Assembly: GCA_017463375.1 (NCBI GenBank) | Contig: JAFTPG010000128.1 | Span: 1-37,711, forward strand | Reading direction: 5' to 3' | DNA: 37,711 bases | From: Ruminococcus sp. | Lineage (GTDB): Bacteria > Bacillota > Clostridia > Oscillospirales > Ruminococcaceae | Shown: in pieces, positions 7,842 through 15,397 of the stretch | How positions within the stretch are numbered: the stretch's first letter is position 1 | How the letters are laid out: the number at the start of each line of letters is the position of its first letter | The notes under the pieces: generated by a model | Told to the model about the DNA's origin: nothing | What the model saw: only the letters and a program-made list of their open reading frames with translations | Databases searched by the model: none | Program-made: the position numbers and the translations under genes

Positions 7842-8909
7842 ATGAAAAAGAACACATACGATCACATCAAGGATACTGCAATAACAGTCATTACACTGAG
7901 TTTATCTTTTATAATCAGCCTGCTTTTTCAGTATGTATTTGAAGTGAGGGAGCATGTAACGACTGTATTTGTATTTGCAGTGTTTCTGATTTCTTTTTTT
8001 ACAAAGGGATATGCTTACGGAATATTGGCTTCCTTTGTTGGAATGCTTGCAATAAACTATGCCTTTACGTTCCCGTATTTTGCTTTTAACTTTATAATTC
8101 CTGTAAATCTGATCTCAGCTATAGTAATGGTCATTATTTCAATATTGACCAGCGCTCTTACGACAAAACTGAAACAGCAGGAAGCCATCAAAGCGGAGGG
8201 TGAAAAGGAACGTATGCGGGCAGATCTGCTGAGAGCCGTTTCCCATGATCTGCGGACGCCGCTGACTACGATCTATGCGTCAAGTACGACCCTGCTTGAA
8301 AACAGCACGGCACTGACGGACGAACGAAAGAGCAAAATTGTCGAGGGCATTAAGGAGGATTCCGAGTGGCTTATACGCATGGTGGAAAACCTGCTTTCGA
8401 TCACCAGAATCGACAGCGGCAGGGTAAAGATCATCAAAACGCCGACAGTGCTTGAAGAGCTTGTTGATTCCGTAATTCTGAAATTCAGAAAGCGCTATCC
8501 TGCACAGGAGGTCGGTATTGAGATTCCGGAGGATATGGTCATCATTCCGATGGATGCCATTCTTATTGAACAGGTACTCGTAAATCTTCTTGAAAACGCA
8601 GTTCGGCATGCAGCCGGCATGACAGAGCTTTCACTCCGGGTGTTTACTGTGGGGAATCGTGTGATTTTTGAAGTTGAAGATAACGGCTGCGGTCTTGCAC
8701 CGGAGCATCTGAAAAACATCTTCAGCGGTTATTATGAACGCAGGGAAGAGCTGGCGGACGGACAGAAGAAAAATGCCGGCATAGGCTTGTCTGTGTGTGC
8801 AGCGATCATTAAAGCTCACGGCGGAGATATCCGCGCCGAAAATGTCAGAACAGGAGGAGCGCTGTTCCGTTTCACACTTGATATGGAGGAGACAGACAGT
8901 GACGAATAA
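7842..8909 (+). CDS. KdpD-type membrane sensor histidine kinase, short form
   Basis: Sensor kinase of a two-component system, 355 residues. About four membrane segments fill residues 12-108 and resemble the DUF4118 membrane domain of KdpD. They are followed by a dimerisation/phosphoacceptor domain (SHDLRTP, His135), N-box LLENAVRH, G1 box VEDNGCGL and G2 box GIGLSVC. The long N-terminal KdpD ATP-binding and universal-stress-like domains of E. coli KdpD are absent, so the name kdpD is not applied. AAGGAG lies 7 nt before the ATG. The stop overlaps the start of the response regulator by 11 bp, so the two are co-translated. No kdpFABC potassium-pump genes are nearby; the downstream gene is a DUF368 membrane protein, so the physiological signal may not be potassium. 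Confidence 0.9.
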   Translation: MKKNTYDHIKDTAITVITLSLSFIISLLFQYVFEVREHVTTVFVFAVFLISFFTKGYAYGILASFVGMLAINYAFTFPYFAFNFIIPVNLISAIVMVIISILTSALTTKLKQQEAIKAEGEKERMRADLLRAVSHDLRTPLTTIYASSTTLLENSTALTDERKSKIVEGIKEDSEWLIRMVENLLSITRIDSGRVKIIKTPTVLEELVDSVILKFRKRYPAQEVGIEIPEDMVIIPMDAILIEQVLVNLLENAVRHAAGMTELSLRVFTVGNRVIFEVEDNGCGLAPEHLKNIFSGYYERREELADGQKKNAGIGLSVCAAIIKAHGGDIRAENVRTGGALFRFTLDMEETDSDE

Positions 8910-9603
8910 TAAGTACAAAATACTGCTTGTTGAGGATGAAGTGAATATCAGCAACCTTGTTGCGGCAATGCTCGAAGCAACAGGATATCAGGTGCTTCTG
9001 GCGGAATCCTGTTCCGCAGCCAAGCTGCTGTTTGCGTCGCACCTGCCGGATCTTATCATTCTTGATCTTGGGCTTCCGGATATGGACGGTATGGAGCTGC
9101 TGCGTTTTGTGCGTAAGGATTCTCTGACTCCCATTATCGTATTATCTGCCCGTGCGGAAGAAAACGATAAGGTATCCGCTCTGGACAGCGGTGCCAATGA
9201 CTATGTGACAAAGCCCTTTGGCTCAGCCGAACTTCTTGCCCGCGTCAGAACAGCACTGCGGAACAACCGTTTCAGCTCCGATGAGGGAAGATTGCCGGGC
9301 GGCAGATTCATACTGAGAGAGCTTGAGCTTGACTATGACGCCCGTCAGGTGTTTATAAAGGGGCAGGAGATAAGGCTTACACAGACAGAATATAATATTG
9401 TAGCATTCCTTTCGGAAAATTCCGGTAAAATGATGACCTATTCCTCGATAATCAAAGCGGTCTGGGGAGGAAGCGCATGCGAAGGCAGTATAAAGAAGCT
9501 TCAGGTCAACATGGCGAATATCCGCAGGAAATTCGGCGCAAAGCCGGGCGAAAACAATTACATCATCAATGAGCTTGGCGTTGGCTATCGTATGAATGGG
9601 TAG
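8899..9603 (+). CDS. KdpE/OmpR-type response regulator
   Basis: Partner of the upstream kinase, about 234 residues. I take the GTG at 8899 as the start: GGAGGAG precedes it, and starting there gives the standard opening TNNKYKILLVEDEVN. A longer upstream frame only overlaps the kinase gene in another frame. The receiver domain has the acidic pair in VEDE, the phospho-acceptor Asp in LIILDLGLPDMDG, Thr/Ser in VLSARAE and Lys in VTKPFG. The C-terminal winged helix is OmpR/PhoB-like (LTQTEYNIVAFLSENSGKMMTY, written here in part). It overlaps the kinase stop by 11 bp. A candidate binding site for an OmpR-type regulator lies before the next gene. Confidence 0.92.
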   Translation: MTNNKYKILLVEDEVNISNLVAAMLEATGYQVLLAESCSAAKLLFASHLPDLIILDLGLPDMDGMELLRFVRKDSLTPIIVLSARAEENDKVSALDSGANDYVTKPFGSAELLARVRTALRNNRFSSDEGRLPGGRFILRELELDYDARQVFIKGQEIRLTQTEYNIVAFLSENSGKMMTYSSIIKAVWGGSACEGSIKKLQVNMANIRRKFGAKPGENNYIINELGVGYRMNG

Positions 9604-9635
9604 CAAAGCGCAGGCGTGTTCACATAGACTTAATC

Positions 9636-9668
9636 TTTACCATGTCTTAACCGGGAATATGTTATAAT
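9636..9668 (+). promoter_or_regulatory. Activator-type promoter of the DUF368 gene with 11-bp-spaced direct repeats
   Basis: TATAAT at 9663-9668 lacks a -35 box at 17 bp. TTTACC (9636-9641) and TTAACC (9647-9652) start 11 bp apart and end 10 bp before the -10. That is the spacing used by OmpR/PhoB-family activators whose tandem sites replace the -35 box. Control by the adjacent response regulator is inference. Confidence 0.5.
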
Positions 9669-9729
9669 GCAAAAGTGTCGATACAGATACCGATCTGTGT
9701 TTTTATTATATGTAAAGGAAGTTGAGAGA

Positions 9730-10581
9730 ATGAAGTCAGAAAGTCTCACTAAAAGCAGGCTGTTTCTTTGGCTGTTATGGTTTTTTGAAGGTGCTGTTGT
9801 CGGATTCGGAGCAATTCTGCCCGGAGTCAGCGGCGGAACGCTCTGCGTCGCATTCGGAATGTATCGTCCGATCATTCAGACAATGTCCGATATCAGAACA
9901 GGAATAAAGAAACACGGCGCTATGCTCGGTATATTCATACTTGGAGCTGCGGTCGGGTTTATTGGTTTATCCGGTCTTGCGGCTGCACTTCTGGAAAAGA
10001 ATACCGCACTTGTAACCTGTGCTTTTATAGGCTTTATTTTAGGAACATTTCCGGACTTGTGGAAGGATGCAGGAGCTGAAAAGAGAACAAAAGCTTCGTT
10101 TGTATCGCTTGCTGTCTGTTTTCTGGTGATGCTCGGAGTTCTTGCAGTATTCAAGACGCAGCTCTCAATTACCGTTGCTCCAAATGTCGGCGGCTATCTG
10201 CTTTGCGGCTTGCTATGGGGACTCAGCTTTGTTGTTCCCGGACTCAGTTCATCGTCCCTGCTTTTATTCTTCGGTTTGTATCAGCCAATGCTCGAGGGAA
10301 TTTCGGGTCTGGATATGAGCGTGCTTATTCCGATGGGAATCGGAATGGCTGCCTGCATAGTGCTTCTCTCGAAAGCAGTAGGTGCTGCATACAGGAAATA
10401 TTATTCGATCGTATCACATGGCGTCCTCGGAATCGTTGCTGCAACGGCTGTAATGATCTTCCCTGCATGGGACGGATCACTGTCGTCAGGTGCTGTCAGA
10501 CTCCTGTTCATACTGGGCGGAGCAGCACTCTCGTATATGTTTACCTGTATCTGCAATAAAATCAAGGCTGGCAATGAGTAG
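9730..10581 (+). CDS. DUF368 membrane protein, PopT-type undecaprenyl-phosphate translocase
   Basis: Polytopic membrane protein of about 283 residues. The ATG at 9730 is chosen because AAGGAAG lies 9 nt upstream and the protein then starts MKSESLTKSRLFLWLLWFFEG. The further-upstream frame from 9667 overlaps the -10 box. Family hallmarks are two inverted repeats of the reentrant motif: GAILPGVSGGTL near the N-terminus and SFVVPGLSSSSLL in the middle, within eight or so hydrophobic segments. DUF368 proteins have been shown in other bacteria to recycle undecaprenyl phosphate across the membrane for cell-envelope synthesis. The gene follows the two-component pair after about 126 bp and may be its target. 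Confidence in the family is high, in the substrate moderate. Confidence 0.88.
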   Translation: MKSESLTKSRLFLWLLWFFEGAVVGFGAILPGVSGGTLCVAFGMYRPIIQTMSDIRTGIKKHGAMLGIFILGAAVGFIGLSGLAAALLEKNTALVTCAFIGFILGTFPDLWKDAGAEKRTKASFVSLAVCFLVMLGVLAVFKTQLSITVAPNVGGYLLCGLLWGLSFVVPGLSSSSLLLFFGLYQPMLEGISGLDMSVLIPMGIGMAACIVLLSKAVGAAYRKYYSIVSHGVLGIVAATAVMIFPAWDGSLSSGAVRLLFILGGAALSYMFTCICNKIKAGNE

Positions 10582-10598
10582 GTTTGATCGATCTTACG

Positions 10599-10844
10599 GA
10601 TAAATTGTTGTTTGGCGGGGGGATTCTCGTAACCTGCTGGGGAAAACCTTTCTGAGGAAAGGTTCTTCCCTCAATAGGTTACGAAGATCCCCCCGCAAAA
10701 TAATAATTAACAACGTGTAGGGGCGACCCTTGCGGTCGCCCGTTGGGGTGCGTTATATTCGGGTTCGGGCGACCGCAAGGGTCGTCCCTACGATATATGA
10801 TGTTAGAATGTGTAGCCCTTCACATCGCCAAACAATAATTTATC
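10599..10844. mobile_element. Second MITE-like element with 19-bp TIRs and a large internal hairpin
   Basis: GATAAATTGTTGTTTGGCG (10599-10617) is repeated inverted at 10826-10844 with one mismatch. Inside, 10615-10635 and 10676-10696 form 21-nt arms (two adjacent mismatches) that start GCGGGGGGAT. Between them is a nested stem AACCTTTC-TGAG-GAAAGGTT, so about 80 nt fold as one hairpin. There is no T-run, so it is not a normal terminator. Two REP-like units fill the right half. No clear target-site duplication was found, so mobility is inferred from the TIRs alone. Confidence 0.55.
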
Positions 10845-10869
10845 AAAGCGACCGCAAGGGTTACCCTAC
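10717..10869. repeat. Three REP-like palindromes
   Basis: The units are at 10717-10742 (GTAGGGGCGACCCTTGCGG then TCGCCCG), 10766-10791 (inverted copy, CGGGCGACCGCAAGGGTCG then TCCCTAC) and 10848-10869 (shortened inverted copy). The third lies just outside the right TIR of the 10599-10844 element. Confidence 0.8.
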
Positions 10870-10922
10870 GGTATACAATCGGAGACGGCATATGCTGTTT
10901 TGTAATAGTCATGCATACAGGC

Positions 10923-10963
10923 AAAGCTGAAATGACGGAAATACGTCGTTTCAGCTTTTTTAT
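10923..10963 (+). terminator. Rho-independent terminator
   Basis: AAAGCTGAAATGACG (10923-10937) pairs with CGTCGTTTCAGCTTT (10944-10958), a 15-bp stem with one wobble pair. A T-run follows. It insulates the type VII operon from upstream transcription and probably ends the DUF368 transcript. Confidence 0.8.
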
Positions 10964-11076
10964 CATACCCCGGAAGCTTTCCGGCAGTTATTCTGAACCT
11001 ATTGCTGTAGCAAAGCAGACAAATTTCCAGGATAAATATTGTTAGTATTCACGAAAGTAAATACTATTTGAAAATA

Positions 11077-11105
11077 TTGACTTTTTCAACAAATAATGGT
11101 ATAAT
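11077..11105 (+). promoter_or_regulatory. Main promoter of the type VII secretion operon
   Basis: TTGACT (11077-11082) and TATAAT (11100-11105) have a 17-bp spacer. No other strong promoter was found between here and the terminator at 34441, so it probably drives all seventeen genes. Confidence 0.85.
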
Positions 11106-11396
11106 TCAAATTGAAATGTGGTTTGAGCTTTGTCTCATTTTCAAACCAACTAATTCTGATTCAATAAAAATGTCAAAAAGTTTCCCGTCAGCGGAAACGG
11201 AACGTTCACATTATGTTTGTAAAGCAAAGGGGCTGTTCATCTGTACAAGCCGATCCTGAAAAGAACAGCGTCTTTTGATTGTACATATTAATTACCGCAT
11301 TTTGTGCGGTAAAAAGAGGTTTCATTTGGGTTCTCTCAAAATTACCCTTAAATTTTATACGAGGAGCAAGCAGCGGATTCTATATCTGCTGCGGTG
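11106..11396 (+). promoter_or_regulatory. Structured ~290-nt 5' leader of the type VII operon
   Basis: This long untranslated leader contains several hairpins: GTTTGA/TTCAAAC-type near 11120-11145, GCTGTTC/GAACAGC near 11230-11270, TTACCGCA-TTTTG-TGCGGTAA near 11290-11310, and GCAGCGGAT-TCTAT-ATCTGCTGC at 11370-11392 immediately before the first start codon. I do not recognise a known riboswitch. The last hairpin lies between a GAGGAG motif (11361-11366) and the start codon. Confidence 0.5.
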
Positions 11397-12002
11397 ATGA
11401 TTATGTCTTGGATTAATCCTACACCCGATGAGGCGGCAGACGGATATTATGCTTCTAAACGAAAGTACAGTGAAGCGGCAAGCCAGCGCTATGCCTCACA
11501 GAGAGCTGAAGAGGGCTATCGTGCGGAAAGATCCCGTACTCTCGGAGCAATCGCTTCGTGTGCGTCGGATAAAATCAATTTTGAGCGCCGTATCGAGGAT
11601 CTGGAAAAAATAATCGGAATGATGCAGGGTACAGGCGGCTTTTTCAGCGAGGATGTTCCCGGTGCTATTTCAACTGCAAATTCTTCACTCGCACAGGCTG
11701 ATAACAGCTACAGAAGCTGCATAAAGTGCGACAGCCTTGCAGCACCGGATATGACTGATATTTTCAGAAATAAGGCAGTTGAAGAGGAACAGAACTCGGC
11801 AAGTGCGCTTCAGGGCTTTATAAGCGAAAAGGCAAGACTCGAACAGGCGGTTATAGAGCTTCAGGCTCAGATAAATGCACTCTCTGCTGCAGTCGATACC
11901 CTTTCACAGCAAATCAGATCGTGCAATGCTGAGCAGGCAAGCTTATCGAAAATTATGGCAGGCAGCGCTTATGATATCAGCCACTACAGAAGATATATGT
12001 AA
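11397..12002 (+). CDS. Helical coiled-coil protein, candidate effector-associated adaptor of T7SS
   Basis: First gene of the type VII operon, about 201 residues, no signal peptide or membrane segment. It is almost wholly helical, with an N-terminal part rich in Ala, Arg, Tyr and Glu and a C-terminal coiled coil from about residue 135 (EKARLEQAVIELQAQINALS). Candidate starts are GTG 11394, ATG 11397 and ATG 11403. ATG 11397 would be 7 nt from GAGGAG if the intervening hairpin forms; ATG 11403 has GGTGAT complementary to the 16S rRNA end. Position immediately before a large putative secreted protein matches the small helical partners encoded before LXG-type effectors in Firmicutes, but sequence similarity to DUF5082-type partners is not something I can confirm. 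Confidence 0.72.
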   Translation: MIMSWINPTPDEAADGYYASKRKYSEAASQRYASQRAEEGYRAERSRTLGAIASCASDKINFERRIEDLEKIIGMMQGTGGFFSEDVPGAISTANSSLAQADNSYRSCIKCDSLAAPDMTDIFRNKAVEEEQNSASALQGFISEKARLEQAVIELQAQINALSAAVDTLSQQIRSCNAEQASLSKIMAGSAYDISHYRRYM

Positions 12003-12022
12003 GCTGTCGGAGGTGAAGTGAA

Positions 12023-13363
12023 ATGCGAATAGAATTGAATTACGGCGGACTTATGTCGGGTGCGGCAATTTCCGGAATGACCACCGATTTCTCAGGACTC
12101 ATCAGAAAAACTGAAAGCATGGTCGACGCTTTCTGTGCTGTTAAAAAACAAGTTCACTCCATGTCGGGCGGCGTCGGAAATCTCCGTTCCTCACTCGACA
12201 GCCTCGAGGCGAGAATCGCTATCGAGGAGGACAAGGTTGAGGCTATCAAGGAGGTCAAGAGAAAAACCGAGGACTTCATTGAGCTTACTGAACGTGTTGA
12301 CGGCAGCGTCGCTTCTCTCGTCCGTAAAAATAAGGACGAGTTCTATAGGGTCAATCCCTGGGCAAGACCCCCTCAGGAAGAGGATAAGGCTTGGTATGAA
12401 AAGGTCGGCGAGTGGCTCAAGGAAAAGGCTGACCAGCTTAATGAAGCGTTCGACGCACTCGTTGACTTTGCGGTTGATGTGGCTAGTACTTTACATAAGA
12501 TTGGGAATAGTATCAAACAGTGGTGCATTGATCATAAAGAAGCTCTTATTAAGATAGCAATTGGTGTTGCTGTAATAGCTGTCTCACTATTAATTCCCGG
12601 TGCAGGAACGATAGCTGCAGCAGCTATTACCATGGCTATTGCGGGAACTGTTGCAGGAGGTATCGGTGGAGCCATAGCATATGCTACAGGCAATAGCGAT
12701 TCGAAAGGCGGCTTGTGGGGCGCAATATTTGATGGTGCAGCTGAAGGCTTCATGACGGGTGCAATTTCAGGTGCAATTTCAGGTGCGTCATATCTTGCGG
12801 CTACTAAGTTTTTAGCGAATCCGTCTGTGGTCAAGACAGGAGTGGATATAGTTTCTGCAGGCGGCGGTGAATTGGTAAATGCATTTATCAATGATGGTAA
12901 AGTAACTAAAGATGAGTGGGGCGGCATTATTACAAGTATGGCGTTTGCAGGAGTATTTAGTAAAATAGGAGGAGCCGATGATTGGTTTTCTACTACATCA
13001 AAGATGGGAGATGCGATTAATACCTTTACACATAATGTGAGAAATACTGTTAAAACATCGGCAAATACAGTGAAATTAGCTTTTAAGGATGTGTTTAGCG
13101 GCAGCTCAGCTAAAACTACAATATCTACTGCTGTTACTGATTTAAAGGACTTAGGAGGATTTTTGATATATAATAATGGAGCAATAGCAACAGAAGTTAT
13201 GGCACCATTGTTACCTGAAACTGGAAAAGAAATTTTAGATTCAATAAGAGACGGCGCTATAGAGAAAGTTACTACAGCTATTCCATCAGCTGTGAAAAAT
13301 CTAACACAAGACGTAGTTGTGGTTTTTCCGGGAGCAATTAGTGCTTTATCAGTATTTCACTAA
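12023..13363 (+). CDS. Candidate T7SS effector, LXG-like helical N-terminus with glycine-rich hydrophobic region
   Basis: 446 residues. Residues about 1-110 are helical and charged (SGLIRKTESMVDAF, NLRSSLDSLEARIAIEEDKV), like the targeting half of type VII polymorphic effectors. Residues about 173-222 are very hydrophobic with Gly and Ala spaced as in glycine zippers (LLIPGAGTIAAAA, GTVAGGIGGAIAYATG), a pattern seen before toxin domains and in pore-forming T7SS effectors. The C-terminal ~220 residues have no recognised catalytic motif. DNA composition turns clearly more A/T-rich near 12480 (codon ~152), while the neighbouring genes keep a different codon style, suggesting an exchanged C-terminal module. 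A GGAGGTGA site sits 7 nt before the ATG. No immunity gene is evident: the TPR gene follows after 36 bp. Function as effector is inference. Confidence 0.72.
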   Translation: MRIELNYGGLMSGAAISGMTTDFSGLIRKTESMVDAFCAVKKQVHSMSGGVGNLRSSLDSLEARIAIEEDKVEAIKEVKRKTEDFIELTERVDGSVASLVRKNKDEFYRVNPWARPPQEEDKAWYEKVGEWLKEKADQLNEAFDALVDFAVDVASTLHKIGNSIKQWCIDHKEALIKIAIGVAVIAVSLLIPGAGTIAAAAITMAIAGTVAGGIGGAIAYATGNSDSKGGLWGAIFDGAAEGFMTGAISGAISGASYLAATKFLANPSVVKTGVDIVSAGGGELVNAFINDGKVTKDEWGGIITSMAFAGVFSKIGGADDWFSTTSKMGDAINTFTHNVRNTVKTSANTVKLAFKDVFSGSSAKTTISTAVTDLKDLGGFLIYNNGAIATEVMAPLLPETGKEILDSIRDGAIEKVTTAIPSAVKNLTQDVVVVFPGAISALSVFH

Positions 13364-13399
13364 GATATATACAATAAAAAACTAACAAGGAGTGATAAC

Positions 13400-14992
13400 A
13401 TGAACCAGCAGAACTACGAAGAAGCGATAGCGAATGCGGAGACAGCGTTTTCAAACGGGAACTACGAAACAGCGCTGACGTGGTTCAAGAAAGCGCTTGA
13501 GGAATCACCTGACGACCTGTATGCGCTTTCAAGAGCAGGAACGATGTGCGTACCGCTTGACAAATATGACGAAGCTTACGAGTATTTCGGAAGAGCCATG
13601 GAGCTTGACCCGGAAAACGGTGACAACGCATTCAATCTCGGAAACGCAATGTTCTTCAGAGGAGAGTTTGACAAGTCTCTGGAGCTTTATGCGGAGGCTG
13701 AAATGAAAGGCTGCAGCGAGAATGTTCTGCCTCGTCTGTACTACCAGATGGCATTGCTTTGCAGTGCAAGACAGGACGTAAAGTCTGCGCTTCTGAATTT
13801 CAAAAAATACGAGGATGCGGACAAGACCAATACAGCGTCAATGAATCCCGACGTTATTTCCGAGAAGCTTGCGCTTTATATGATGATTCAGGACTACGAG
13901 AATGCGGCAAAATGTGCCGTACAGTGGATAGCTGTTTCACCGTCTGAGCTTCGTGGATATATGGTGTATTTCGGTCTGCTCATGGCAGTCAGAAAGCTCG
14001 ACGAGGCTGAAAAGGCTCTCGACGATGCCGATAAGTATGCCGAAACAGACGCAGCAGGAAAAATCTCAATCGCAATTCAGAGAGCTGCGCTTCTTGCCGC
14101 AAGAGCAGAGGCTGACGAGAGTCAGCGTGACGCTTACTATCAGCAGAGCTTCGAGCTTCTCAATGCGCTTTCAGTCGATGAAAACGCAACAGCTCAGCAG
14201 CGCAGGGAAATCCGTACCGCTTTTGCAGAGCTTTGCATGCACATGAAGAAGTATGAGGAGGCAATCAGTGCAGTTATTCCGCTTCTTCCCAAGAACAGCG
14301 ACGCGAAGCCTCCCGTTCCCGAAGCACCGGCTTATGAGGAAACAGACGATTACCTTACTGAGGATGATACCGAGTACATGATCGCCGAGGATGTCGCAGC
14401 AATGGAGGAAAAAATTTATTCCGGTGAGCTGAGCGATAATCTGGGCGAATATGCCGAGGAATATTACGATGAAAACGGAGAAATCGTAAGAGAGTATCCC
14501 GACGGAATGTTTGAACAGCCTGTATACGCTGAGGATTCTGACGAGGAGATACAGTCTGATGCAGCTCCTGCAGAGGAAGCTGTCAAAGGCGGATATGACC
14601 GTCTGTACTTTATCCTTACTTCCTGCTATGCGGCTCTCGAGGATTACAGCAGCTGCGTTGTGAATGCGGGAATCCTCAAGCACAGCGAGAATCAGTATTA
14701 CGAATTCTTCGGTAAATATGCCGAGGCATTCTCAATGAAGAAGCTCGCCGACGCAGGAATCAGCTTTACTGCAGAGGCTGCCGAAAAGCAGTACGCCGAG
14801 GTTATCGCATACTTCAGAAGCAGAATGATAAAGGGCGGCAGCAATTATGCCGTTGTGTTCCGTGCGAGAATGTATGCGGAGACAGGTAAGTTTGCTAAGG
14901 CAGATGAAATGCTCGGACTCCTGCCTGCTTCGGAAAAAACAGCAGTTGCAGAGTACGTTGAGCAGTGCAAGAAAGAGTCCCAGAGTATGTAG
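13400..14992 (+). CDS. TPR-repeat protein with acidic linker
   Basis: 530 residues, cytoplasmic by lack of signal or membrane segments. Four or so tetratricopeptide repeats lie in the first ~150 residues (AFSNGNYETALTWFKKALEE, then KYDEAYEYFGRAMELDPENG, both in part), with more divergent helical repeats to about 300. A strongly acidic low-complexity linker (about 305-390, rich in Glu, Asp, Tyr) precedes a second helical repeat block. AAGGAG precedes the ATG. TPR proteins commonly scaffold complexes or act as chaperones, and its place between the putative effector and the Esx genes suggests a chaperone or assembly role. It is not a standard T7SSb component. Confidence 0.85.
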   Translation: MNQQNYEEAIANAETAFSNGNYETALTWFKKALEESPDDLYALSRAGTMCVPLDKYDEAYEYFGRAMELDPENGDNAFNLGNAMFFRGEFDKSLELYAEAEMKGCSENVLPRLYYQMALLCSARQDVKSALLNFKKYEDADKTNTASMNPDVISEKLALYMMIQDYENAAKCAVQWIAVSPSELRGYMVYFGLLMAVRKLDEAEKALDDADKYAETDAAGKISIAIQRAALLAARAEADESQRDAYYQQSFELLNALSVDENATAQQRREIRTAFAELCMHMKKYEEAISAVIPLLPKNSDAKPPVPEAPAYEETDDYLTEDDTEYMIAEDVAAMEEKIYSGELSDNLGEYAEEYYDENGEIVREYPDGMFEQPVYAEDSDEEIQSDAAPAEEAVKGGYDRLYFILTSCYAALEDYSSCVVNAGILKHSENQYYEFFGKYAEAFSMKKLADAGISFTAEAAEKQYAEVIAYFRSRMIKGGSNYAVVFRARMYAETGKFAKADEMLGLLPASEKTAVAEYVEQCKKESQSM

Positions 14993-15024
14993 TCTCAAAT
15001 TAATTAATTATTGGAGGTGGATAA

Positions 15025-15351
15025 ATGGGAAGTTGGCTGGTTGATGACATAATTCTGGACGAGTCGGCATTTTCAGAAGCAATTTCCGGTTTTGCGGATC
15101 TGAGTACAGAATTGCAGAATCTCAGGAACGATATCGAGGGCTTGCTTGCGGTGCTCAAGACAGGATTTGATACTCCTGCCGGACGCAAATTCATAAGCTC
15201 CTGCGAAAAAAACCTGCTGGAGCCGCTGGACCGCCAGAAGCTTGTTCTTGAACACATCTCCGGAACCTTGAAGGAAGCTAAGGGTTCATATTCAACAGTA
15301 TTCACGGAATACGAAGAACTCAACGCTGCAATCAATTCTTATCAGTTTTAA
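15025..15351 (+). CDS. Small helical Esx-like protein (non-canonical WXG100)
   Basis: 108 residues with the size and helix-turn-helix pattern of WXG100 proteins: a first helix to about residue 46, a turn TGFDTPAG in place of W-x-G, and a second helix through KNLLEPLDRQKLVLEHISG. The turn motif resembles that of helical partner proteins of LXG effectors more than classical EsxA. GGAGGTGG precedes the ATG by 4-5 nt. It is first of three tandem small genes and may pair with one of the next two or with the effector. Confidence 0.75.
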   Translation: MGSWLVDDIILDESAFSEAISGFADLSTELQNLRNDIEGLLAVLKTGFDTPAGRKFISSCEKNLLEPLDRQKLVLEHISGTLKEAKGSYSTVFTEYEELNAAINSYQF

Positions 15352-15397
15352 AATGTTTAATCAGGCGAAAGCCTTAATTTGAAAGGAGTAATTTCAC

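Larger units (their letters stand above)
10582..11076. other. Intergenic region with TIR element, REP palindromes and terminator
   Basis: No gene is seen in this interval. It holds the TIR-bounded element 10599-10844, three REP-like palindromes (10717-10869), a hairpin terminator (10923-10963) and a dyad TAGTATT/AATACTA (11043-11049 / 11060-11066). The dyad ends 10 bp before the -35 box of the next operon and could be an operator. Confidence 0.7.

Noticed and set aside
8797-8898. Longer N-terminus for the response regulator
   Set aside because: The extra 34 residues overlap the kinase gene in another frame and precede the normal receiver start; the GTG at 8899 has a good ribosome binding site.
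7842-9603. Naming the pair kdpD/kdpE
   Set aside because: The kinase lacks the N-terminal KdpD domains and no kdpFABC genes are adjacent; only the domain resemblance is supported.
9667-9729. Longer N-terminus for the DUF368 protein
   Set aside because: That start overlaps the -10 box TATAAT at 9663-9668, so it cannot be on the transcript from this promoter.
10615-10696. Terminator of the DUF368 gene
   Set aside because: The hairpin is large but has no T-run on either strand and sits inside a TIR-bounded element; the hairpin at 10923-10963 is the better terminator.
10717-10869. Short CRISPR array
   Set aside because: The repeats alternate in orientation, are palindromic, unevenly spaced and few, and there are no cas genes; they are REP-like units.
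14171-14683. 170-codon minus-strand frame inside the TPR gene
   Set aside because: It is antisense to an unmistakable TPR protein and arises from the acidic, repetitive codons of that gene; no start signals.
15025-15351. Calling this a standard WXG100 protein
   Set aside because: It has the size and helical pattern, but the W-x-G turn is replaced by TGFDTPAG, so only Esx-like is claimed.
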